From assembly GCA_945877525.1 (NCBI GenBank), contig CAMDVP010000179.1, forward strand, positions 1 to 6,217: a stretch of 6,217 nucleotides of DNA. The letters are read 5' to 3'. Positions 1 to 4,613 of this stretch are shown here, piece by piece. Below the pieces are notes generated by a model. It worked only from the letters and a program-made list of their open reading frames with translations, had not been told where the DNA came from and ran no database searches. Origin of the DNA: an uncultured Clostridia bacterium (GTDB lineage Bacteria > Bacillota > Clostridia > Christensenellales > Aristaeellaceae). The position numbers and the translations under genes were made by a program. Numbering within the stretch: position 1 is the stretch's first letter; each line of letters begins with the position of its first letter.

Positions 1-1062
1 ATCCAGCGGCGGGCGGAGGGCGTCGGGCTCGGCAGGCTCGGCAGGCTCGTGGAGAATCTGCTGAATGCGCTCCATGGCCACCATGCTCTTGCCCGCGTCG
101 GAGAGGGTGCGGCCCAGCTGGCGGATGGGCCACAGCAGCATGCCCACATAGCTGGTAAACACGATCAGCGTGCCCACGGTGATATCCCCGCGGATGGCGA
201 ACACAATGCACACCAGCAGCGTGATGAGGGATTGCAGCATGCTCATGGCGTCGCCGCCGCTCCAGTAGATGGCCAGCAGATCGTTGAGGTGCTTCACCCG
301 CTTGCGGTAGTCGGCGTTGACCTCCTCAAACTTTTCCACCTCGCGCTCCTGCTGCCCGAAGGCCCGCACCACCCGCACGCCGGAAAGGTTCTCCTGCAGC
401 ACCGCGCTCATGCGGCCCTCGGACTCGTCGGCAATCTTGAAGTGCTTGTGCACCTTCTCAAAAAACCACATGGCGAAGTAGAACAAGGCCGGCACCAGCA
501 CCATGCTCAGGAGGGTAATCGGTACGCTTCGCCCCAGTAGAATGATCAGCGCGATGGTCACCATCAGCACGGTATTGACCACCTCCATCACCTGCACGGA
601 GAGGAAGCGGCGGATGGTTTCCACATCGGAGGTGCAGCGCTGGATCAGGTCGCCGGTTTCAGCCTTCACATGGTAGGCAAAAGGCAGGCGCTGCAGGTGC
701 TCGTAGAGGTTCTCCCTAAGCGTCATGGCGATGTTCTCGCTGGCCACGGCGGTCAGCCGGCCCTTGAGATAGGTGAACACGCCGTTGATCAGGTTCAGCC
801 CCACCAGTGCCAGGCCCACGGCCCACAGGCTGCGCTGCAGAAATTCCCGCCCGCCCAGGGCGCGGATAGGCGCCAGAATGAATTCCGGCAGGCTGGAGGG
901 CTGCGTGCCCAGCACGCAGTCGATGGTTTCGGCCATGAGCAGCGGCGTGGCAAAGCCAATCAGCACGATGGCGATGGTGGACAGCATGGCCCCGATAAAT
1001 GCGCCCATATTCTGCCGCATCAGCGACAGCATGGCGGAGAGGGGCTTTTGTTGGTTGTTCAT
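1..1062 (-). CDS. ABC exporter half-transporter, membrane domain (3' end cut by window edge)
   Basis: The frame is open from ATG at 1062 to the window edge: 354 codons with no stop, about 60% of the usual 580-600 residue TMD-NBD polypeptide. What is visible is the type IV (ABCB/MsbA-like) exporter membrane domain. Hydrophobic segments lie near residues 20-45, 78-98, 156-176, 181-201, 272-290 and 294-312. Family-typical stretches include 'AETGDLIQRCTSDVETIR' (134-151), 'LQENLSGVRVVRAFGQQ' (222-238) and 'SMVAMERIQQIL' (326-337), the usual junction to the ATPase domain. Walker A, signature and Walker B motifs would lie beyond base 1 and are not seen. The start has AAGGAG six bases upstream (1069-1074). 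The gene follows its own promoter, leader peptide and attenuator rather than the upstream operon. Such proteins export drugs, peptides or lipids, often as heterodimers encoded by adjacent genes. A multidrug role is inferred from the leader, not from the protein. Confidence 0.93.
   Translation of the reverse strand, partial: MNNQQKPLSAMLSLMRQNMGAFIGAMLSTIAIVLIGFATPLLMAETIDCVLGTQPSSLPEFILAPIRALGGREFLQRSLWAVGLALVGLNLINGVFTYLKGRLTAVASENIAMTLRENLYEHLQRLPFAYHVKAETGDLIQRCTSDVETIRRFLSVQVMEVVNTVLMVTIALIILLGRSVPITLLSMVLVPALFYFAMWFFEKVHKHFKIADESEGRMSAVLQENLSGVRVVRAFGQQEREVEKFEEVNADYRKRVKHLNDLLAIYWSGGDAMSMLQSLITLLVCIVFAIRGDITVGTLIVFTSYVGMLLWPIRQLGRTLSDAGKSMVAMERIQQILHEPAEPAEPDALRPPLD
26..49. repeat. Short 9-bp tandem repeat in the ABC transporter linker
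   Basis: The nine-base unit ggctcggca occurs twice in tandem (26-34, 35-43), followed by a six-base partial copy (44-49). On the minus strand it encodes an Ala-Glu-Pro repeat (residues 338-346, 'HEPAEPAEP') just after the membrane domain. It probably only adjusts the length of the flexible linker to the ATPase domain. Confidence 0.6.
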
Positions 1063-1147
1063 GGGTTGCTCCTTTCAGGCGGCGCAGCGCCTTTTCGCCG
1101 GAGGAAGGGGTGAGTCATTCCCCTGCCCCGCGGCCATTTGACCACGT

Positions 1148-1182
1148 AAAAAGCACCGGCTCGCTGGATAGCGGCCGATGCT
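1148..1182 (-). terminator. Intrinsic terminator inside the leader (attenuator, segments 3:4)
   Basis: In the transcript the 5' arm GCAUCGGC plus CGCU pairs with AGCG plus GCCGGUGC. This gives a 12-bp stem with one G-U pair and one bulged A (1161) around an AUCC tetraloop (1166-1169), followed directly by UUUUU (1152-1148). An extra outer A-U pair (1182 with 1152) is possible at the expense of one U. It lies 28 bases after the leader-peptide stop and 85 bases before the transporter ATG, so it would end transcription before the transporter unless disrupted. No other gene needs a terminator at this spot. Confidence 0.85.
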
Positions 1183-1248
1183 GCATGTGCAGGGGAAGCA
1201 GACAGCGCGTTACAAACGCGCTCTGACGCCACAGACAGGCATGGCCGC
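1171..1248 (-). promoter_or_regulatory. Predicted antiterminator (segment 2 with segment 3)
   Basis: The transcript bases GCGGCCAUGC (1248 down to 1239, leader codons 17-20) are complementary to GCAUCGGCCGC (1181 down to 1171), the 5' arm of the terminator and part of its inner stem. All ten leader bases pair; the only interruption is one bulged C at 1177. The pairing uses the terminator arm almost completely, so the two structures exclude each other. The intervening sequence folds separately into the stop-codon hairpin (1204-1222). Complementarity was checked base by base; stability was not computed. Confidence 0.7.
1204..1222 (-). promoter_or_regulatory. Perfect 8-bp hairpin spanning the leader-peptide stop codon
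   Basis: In the transcript AGCGCGUU (1222-1215) and AACGCGCU (1211-1204) form a perfect 8-bp stem around a UGU loop. The UAA stop of the leader peptide (1212-1210) begins in the loop and runs into the 3' arm. Codons for the final Arg-Ala-Arg-Leu make up the 5' arm. No U-run follows, so it is not itself a terminator. A ribosome reaching the end of the peptide must melt it. It may help fold the 2:3 antiterminator as an internal branch, or slow termination of translation. Confidence 0.75.
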
Positions 1249-1296
1249 AGAGAACAAACGGGTCTTGGTCACGGATTCATATGCGATGATCGTCAT
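1210..1296 (-). CDS. 28-residue leader peptide (attenuator sensor)
   Basis: ATG at 1296 is preceded by AAAGGAGG (1305-1312) at an 8-base spacing, the strongest ribosome binding site in the window, and lies about 37 bases downstream of the predicted transcription start. The frame ends with UAA at 1210-1212. The peptide begins MTIIAYESV and ends CGVRARL. Its only basic residues are K11, R13, R25 and R27, forming KTR (11-13) and RAR (25-27), both fitting the Lys/Arg-X-Lys/Arg motif known for macrolide-dependent ribosome arrest. It has no run of one amino acid's codons, which argues against amino-acid-starvation attenuation, and no signal peptide or membrane segment. Codons 16-18 pair with the ribosome binding site, and codons 17-20 with the terminator arm. 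The job is probably to be translated, not to act as a free peptide. The peptide is not one I recognise by name. Confidence 0.8.
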   Translation of the reverse strand: MTIIAYESVTKTRLFSAAMPVCGVRARL

Positions 1297-1306
1297 ATCT
1301 GCGGCC
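1243..1306 (-). promoter_or_regulatory. Anti-antiterminator / ribosome-binding-site pairing (segment 1 with segment 2)
   Basis: GGCCGCAGA in the transcript (1306-1298) begins with the last two G of the AAAGGAGG site. It is perfectly complementary over nine bases to UCUGCGGCC (1251-1243), leader codons Ser16-Ala17-Ala18. The paired form would partly hide the ribosome binding site and the start codon surroundings. It also occupies segment 2, which leaves the downstream terminator free to form. This supplies the default-off state expected when the leader is untranslated. Confidence 0.65.
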
Positions 1307-1339
1307 TCCTTTCTGTCGTAATGAATGTCAACGCTGTGG

Positions 1340-1369
1340 AGTATACAGGAAAACTCGGCGGCTTGTCAA
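1340..1369 (-). promoter_or_regulatory. Sigma-A type promoter for leader peptide and ABC transporter
   Basis: On the minus strand TTGACA (1369-1364) is a perfect -35 and TATACT (1345-1340) a near-perfect -10, separated by 18 bases. The predicted start is near 1333. It lies in an AT-richer gap just after the hydrolase gene and before the leader peptide's ribosome binding site. Both boxes and their position support an independent transcription unit for the transporter. No operator-like inverted repeat overlaps the boxes, which fits control after initiation. Confidence 0.85.
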
Positions 1370-1381
1370 GGGGATTTTGGG

Positions 1382-1410
1382 AAAAATCTGAACATTATTT
1401 GCAAATCAGA
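1382..1410 (-). terminator. Possible weak terminator after the serine hydrolase gene
   Basis: Ten bases after the hydrolase stop, UCUGA (1410-1406) can pair with UCAGA (1391-1387) across a 14-base loop, followed by UUUUU (1386-1382). The position and U-run suit an operon terminator. The five-pair AU-rich stem and large loop are poor, so termination here may be leaky or absent. Confidence 0.35.
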
Positions 1411-1419
1411 GGTATTTTT

Positions 1420-2190
1420 TCAAAATAAGCCTGCCAGAATTGCTCCAACGTCCTGAATCGTTCGTTCCGTGCGGGGCACATCGGCTCCATTGGACAGGAA
1501 GCACACCACGCAGGGACTGTCTCCGTCAATAATGCCCACGTCGTGGGTAATGCCGTCGTCCTCGCCGGTTTTGTGGGCGCAGCGGATGCCCCTTCCGTGC
1601 AGGAAAAAGGGCAGCTTACCGTTCAGCCGCTGGTTGTAGAGCATATCGAGCATTTCCCGCGAGGCATCAGGGCTGACGATTTCCCCGCGCAAAATCCCTG
1701 TCAGCAGCGCGCCCATGTCCGCTGCGGTCACATAGTTCTGCACGCCAAGGGCAGCCTGCTCCGCGTCAAACAGCTTGCGGTTCAGCTGCGTACCCGTCAG
1801 GCCGAGGGCTGTGATGGTACGGTTGATGTTCTCCCGTCCCAGCAGATCAATCAGCAGGTTGGTGGCGGTGTTGTCGCTGAGGATAATCATCAGCGTCACC
1901 AGATCGCCTGCCTGCACGGTCACCCCGTCGTGGAGGTAGGTCAGCGCGCCGCAGGAGGGCAGCTTGTCCTCCTGACGAATGGTCACCGGCATGGCAAAGT
2001 CCATCATTCCGGCTTCCCGCTGGCGAAAGGCTTCCGCCATGATGGGCAGCTTGATGACGCTGGCCGCCTCCATGGGCATATCGGCATGGAAGCGGATTTC
2101 CTCTCCCGTGGCAGGGTACAGCGCATACAGGCCGATTTTCCCCGGCAGCGCCCGGGCCAGGTGCGCCGCCTGCTCCAGCCGCCTTCTCAT
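1420..2190 (-). CDS. PenP-like (class A beta-lactamase fold) serine hydrolase, apparently cytoplasmic
   Basis: From ATG at 2190 the protein has 256 residues and the signatures of the class A beta-lactamase fold. These are the S-x-x-K box SVIK (44-47, nucleophile S44 and K47), SDN (105-107), and KTG (207-209). The omega-loop stretch around 'RKLFDAEQAALGVQNY' holds E144, the likely counterpart of Glu166. The classical E-x-x-L-N spacing is absent, so real beta-lactamase activity is doubtful. No signal peptide or lipobox is seen, and there are four cysteines (80, 204, 227, 230), both consistent with a cytoplasmic enzyme. An in-frame GTG at 2214 would add eight residues, but ATG 2190 overlaps the upstream TGA as ATGA and has AGGAGG (2201-2206) ten bases away. 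It is the last gene of the glycosyltransferase operon, translationally coupled to the GT1. The natural substrate is unknown: an esterase or amidase acting on the operon's product is one possibility. Confidence 0.85.
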   Translation of the reverse strand: MRRRLEQAAHLARALPGKIGLYALYPATGEEIRFHADMPMEAASVIKLPIMAEAFRQREAGMMDFAMPVTIRQEDKLPSCGALTYLHDGVTVQAGDLVTLMIILSDNTATNLLIDLLGRENINRTITALGLTGTQLNRKLFDAEQAALGVQNYVTAADMGALLTGILRGEIVSPDASREMLDMLYNQRLNGKLPFFLHGRGIRCAHKTGEDDGITHDVGIIDGDSPCVVCFLSNGADVPRTERTIQDVGAILAGLF

Positions 2191-3458
2191 GCCTGCGCGT
2201 CCTCCTGCTTCCACCGGGCGATTTCCTTTTCCACCAGATCTGCCGCGGTCTGCACGCCCTTTTCCAGCCGCAGCCGCTGGGACAGCTCCTCCGCAGCCAC
2301 CCGGTAGCTGCCCCGGCCCGTCAGGTCAATCAGCGCCCGGGTCAGCCGCTGCACAGTCATGGTGTCGCGGTGGATGGGCCGCGGGCCGCAGCCGATGGCG
2401 TTGACACGCGCGCCCCAGAAGGGCTGGTCGCCGCCAAAGGGAATCACCAGGGTGGGCTTGCCATAACGCAGTCCGGCGGCCGTCGTGCCGGCACCTCCGT
2501 GATGCACCACCGCGCTCACCCGGGGAAACAGCCAGTCGTGGGGCACATAGTCCGCAAAATACACCCGGCTGTTGGACTTGAAGTGCATCTGCTCCGCCGC
2601 CCAGCCCAGGCTGATCACCGCCCGCACCCGGGCCGCGCGCACGGCCTTGAGCACCTTGGCATAGGTCTTGCTCATGTTGCCGCTGACCATGGAGCCAAAG
2701 CCGATGTAGATCGGCTTTTCCCCCGCGGAAAGAAAATCCTCCAGCTCCCTGGGCGGGGTGTAGTTCACCGGGGTATCGTCCCACCAGAAGCCGGACATGT
2801 GGATGTGCTCGCCCCAGTTCCTTGCCCTGGGCAGCACCATGGGGCTGACAGCGTAAATCACCGGCACGGTATGGCCGTTGACATGATAGTCCGGCTTGGT
2901 CTGGGGCTTGCGCACCTCCATGCCGTTGTCCTTGCGCCACTGCGTCAGATAGCGCTTTTCCAGAATGCCGATAAGCAGGTATCCCAGCTTGTAGGAGGTG
3001 CGGTTCCACACCTTGCCCAGGTGCTGCCCCGGTGCGGAGGAAATGGGCGTCAGATCGTTGGGATCCATGGGAAAATAGTGGGTCTGGATGCAGGGAATGT
3101 TATGCTTTTCGGCAATAGAGTAATACAGACTGCCAAAGTAGGTGCACATCATGGCATCCGCGCCGTCGCAGGCGTGGTACAGGTCATTCAGCAGCACCGG
3201 CGCCACATCCCGGAGGGACTTTTCCAATTCGCCAAGAAAGCCCACGCCGTTCACGCCGGGCTTCATCACGTTGCTCATAACCTTCACCGCGTCGCCGGAA
3301 AGCTGGTAATAATTCAGCCCCGCATCACCGATCATCTTTTCAAAGCCCGAAAAGGTGGCGATGGTAATTTCGTGTCCGCGGCTTTTCAGTTCGCGGCCCA
3401 GCAGCACATACGGCCGCACATCCCCCGTAGAGCCAATAGTCAGCATAGTGATTTTCAT
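2187..3458 (-). CDS. UGT-like glycosyltransferase (GT1/GT28 fold, sterol/lipid glucosyltransferase-like)
   Basis: This 423-residue protein is normal in length for bacterial GT1 enzymes. The N-terminal Rossmann half opens with 'GSTGDVRPYVLLGRELKSRG' (9-28), the Glyco_transf_28 signature. D13 sits where vancomycin-group Gtf enzymes have their proposed catalytic Asp. The C-terminal nucleotide-sugar half has 'IGFGSM' (252-257), 'VVHHGGAGTTAAGL' (317-330) and 'PFGGDQPFWGARV' (340-352). The GDQ-x-FWG form is typical of UGT80/Atg26-like sterol and lipid glucosyltransferases and bacterial relatives. No membrane span is obvious, so the enzyme is probably cytosolic or peripheral on the membrane. It transfers a sugar, likely from a UDP- or dTDP-donor, to a hydrophobic acceptor; neither can be fixed from sequence. 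ATG 3458 has a G-run (GGGGGG, 3464-3469) five bases upstream, 24 bases after the wecB stop. Its own stop overlaps the hydrolase start. Confidence 0.9.
   Translation of the reverse strand: MKITMLTIGSTGDVRPYVLLGRELKSRGHEITIATFSGFEKMIGDAGLNYYQLSGDAVKVMSNVMKPGVNGVGFLGELEKSLRDVAPVLLNDLYHACDGADAMMCTYFGSLYYSIAEKHNIPCIQTHYFPMDPNDLTPISSAPGQHLGKVWNRTSYKLGYLLIGILEKRYLTQWRKDNGMEVRKPQTKPDYHVNGHTVPVIYAVSPMVLPRARNWGEHIHMSGFWWDDTPVNYTPPRELEDFLSAGEKPIYIGFGSMVSGNMSKTYAKVLKAVRAARVRAVISLGWAAEQMHFKSNSRVYFADYVPHDWLFPRVSAVVHHGGAGTTAAGLRYGKPTLVIPFGGDQPFWGARVNAIGCGPRPIHRDTMTVQRLTRALIDLTGRGSYRVAAEELSQRLRLEKGVQTAADLVEKEIARWKQEDAQA
2201..2206 (-). promoter_or_regulatory. AGGAGG ribosome binding site deciding the hydrolase start
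   Basis: AGGAGG lies within the last codons of the GT1 gene, ten bases before ATG 2190. The alternative GTG at 2214 has only AAGGAAA about ten bases upstream. The ATGA stop/start overlap at 2187-2190 makes re-initiation by the same ribosome likely. Confidence 0.7.
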
Positions 3459-3482
3459 GGTATCCCCCCGATCTTCCTGTCT

Positions 3483-4613
3483 TCAGTCCGGCAGACTCCG
3501 CCGGTATTCCTGGATTATCGCCGCAATTTTCTCCGACGCATGCCCATCGCCATAGGGGTTCACGGCGTGGGACATACGATGATAGGTCTCCCCGTCATGC
3601 AGCAGCAGGCTCCCCGCCGCATACACGCCTTCCTCTTCCACCCCGGCCAGCAGGGCCAGTCCGGCCTCCACCACCTCGGGGCGCTCGGTTTCCGTGCGCA
3701 GCACAATCACCGGCTTGCCCAGTGCAGGCGCTTCCTCCTGCAGCCCGCCGGAATCGGTCATCACCAGGTCGCAGCGTCGGATCAGGTTATGCATGTCCTC
3801 CACCTCAACAGGGTCGATGAGATGCACCCGCGCCGCATTGCCTAGCACCGCGTACGCCGTTTGACGAACACGCGGATTGGGATGCACAGGATACACCACA
3901 TGCACCTCCGGGTTGTCCTCCACCAGGCGGAGCACGGCGCGGCAGATGCTTTCAAGGGGCGCCCCCAGGTTCTCCCGGCGATGGGCAGTCATCAGAATCC
4001 ATCTGCCCTCATCCAGCGGCAGGTTGGCCAGGGCGGGGTCGTGGAAGCGATAGCCGTCGTGCACCATCAGGCGCAGCGCGTCTATCACCGTGTTGCCCAC
4101 CACATGCACATTTTCCGTAATGCCTTCCCGCAGCAGGTTTTCCCGGCTGCCCTCGGAGGGGGCAAAATGCAGCGTGGCCAACCGGCCCGTCAGCACTCTG
4201 TTCATTTCCTCCGGAAAGGGGGAATACCGATCGTGGGAGCGCAGCCCGGCCTCCACATGACCCACTGCCACCTGCCGGTAAAAGGCCGCCAGCGCCGCGG
4301 CGGTGGAGGTGGTGGTATCGCCATGCACCAGCACCAGATCTGGATGGCAGTCCTGCAGCACACCCTCCATTCCCTCCAGCACCCCGGTGGTGATGCTGGT
4401 CAGGGTCTGTCCGCTTTTCATCAGGTTCAGGTCATAATCCGCCCTCAGGGCAAACTGCGCCATCACGCTGTCCAGCATCTGCCGGTGCTGCGCCGTGACG
4501 CACACCAGGCTGCGGATTCCTTGCGCATGCTCAAGCTGCCTGACCAGCGGCACCATCTTGATGGCCTCCGGCCTTGTTCCGAAAACGCTCAGCACAATCA
4601 GCTCACGCTGCAT
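3483..4613 (-). CDS. wecB: UDP-N-acetylglucosamine 2-epimerase, non-hydrolysing
   Basis: The 376-residue protein matches the WecB/MnaA family in length and throughout. It interconverts UDP-GlcNAc and UDP-ManNAc (EC 5.1.3.14) in the cytoplasm, supplying ManNAc for teichoic-acid linkage units, capsules or other surface glycans. Visible motifs are 'FGTRPEAIKM' (11-20), 'AQHRQML' (41-47), 'VHGDTT' with D99, 'GHVEAGLRS' with E121, 'FPEEMNR' (E135/E136), 'TAHRREN' with H211, 'HPNP' (243-247 region), and the UDP-binding 'DSGGLQEEAP' (287-296) with 'TERPE' (309-313). The catalytic Asp, two Glu and His known from the E. coli enzyme therefore all have counterparts, so it should be active. Start ATG 4613 has GAAGGTGG four bases upstream and overlaps the end of the glycosyltransferase 2 gene by 11 bases, implying coupled translation. 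The gene is called mnaA in Bacillus. Confidence 0.96.
   Translation of the reverse strand: MQRELIVLSVFGTRPEAIKMVPLVRQLEHAQGIRSLVCVTAQHRQMLDSVMAQFALRADYDLNLMKSGQTLTSITTGVLEGMEGVLQDCHPDLVLVHGDTTTSTAAALAAFYRQVAVGHVEAGLRSHDRYSPFPEEMNRVLTGRLATLHFAPSEGSRENLLREGITENVHVVGNTVIDALRLMVHDGYRFHDPALANLPLDEGRWILMTAHRRENLGAPLESICRAVLRLVEDNPEVHVVYPVHPNPRVRQTAYAVLGNAARVHLIDPVEVEDMHNLIRRCDLVMTDSGGLQEEAPALGKPVIVLRTETERPEVVEAGLALLAGVEEEGVYAAGSLLLHDGETYHRMSHAVNPYGDGHASEKIAAIIQEYRRSLPD

Larger units (their letters stand above)
1063..1333 (-). promoter_or_regulatory. Long regulatory 5' leader of the ABC transporter (attenuation leader)
   Basis: The predicted transcript starts near 1333 (about seven bases past the -10) and runs about 270 nt before the transporter ATG at 1062. 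In order it contains a strong ribosome binding site, a 28-codon peptide gene, a hairpin over that gene's stop codon, a small CUGC/GCAG hairpin (1181-1192), an intrinsic terminator (1148-1182), and a last 85-nt GC-rich stretch leading to the transporter's own AAAGGAG. That last stretch (1063-1147) holds no ORF I would support, only weak G-run/C-run and GGCG/CGCC pairing potential. The order promoter, peptide, terminator, exporter is that of ribosome-mediated attenuation, as described for B. subtilis bmrB-bmrCD and for ermK-type leaders. The elements are visible; the mechanism is inferred. Confidence 0.75.

Noticed and set aside
1181..1192. CUGCACAUGCAG self-complementary element as a regulatory operator or antiterminator
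   Set aside because: Only four pairs with an ACAU loop are possible, and it overlaps the terminator base by one or two bases; too short to claim a separate role.
1326..1331. A second TTGACA on the minus strand downstream of the -10
   Set aside because: No -10-like hexamer lies 16-19 bases further on; that stretch is the leader ribosome binding site. The TTGACA at 1364-1369 has a good partner.
1063..1419. Riboswitch, T-box, tRNA or CRISPR in the gene-free interval
   Set aside because: I see no T-box sequence, specifier stem, cloverleaf or spaced repeats; the leader is explained by a translated peptide and terminator. The peptide has no run of single-amino-acid codons for starvation-type attenuation.
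2191..2214. GTG at 2214 as the hydrolase start
   Set aside because: It is only eight codons longer, with a poorer upstream site, and would overlap the GT1 gene by 28 bases; ATG 2190 has AGGAGG and an ATGA overlap.
2326..3009. Minus-strand 227-codon frame inside the GT1 gene, and a 61-codon one at 4598-4783
   Set aside because: Both are out-of-frame shadows inside genes with clear family motifs; compositions are Ala/Gly/Arg/His-rich and show no domain.
2370..3845. Long plus-strand open frame of 491 codons
   Set aside because: It is antisense to the GT1 and wecB genes, rich in His/Gln/Gly, crosses the gap between two real genes and has no family motif; a GC-driven shadow. Other long plus-strand frames (49-540, 670-1113, 1543-2307, 3861-4805, 4741-5580) fail for the same reasons.
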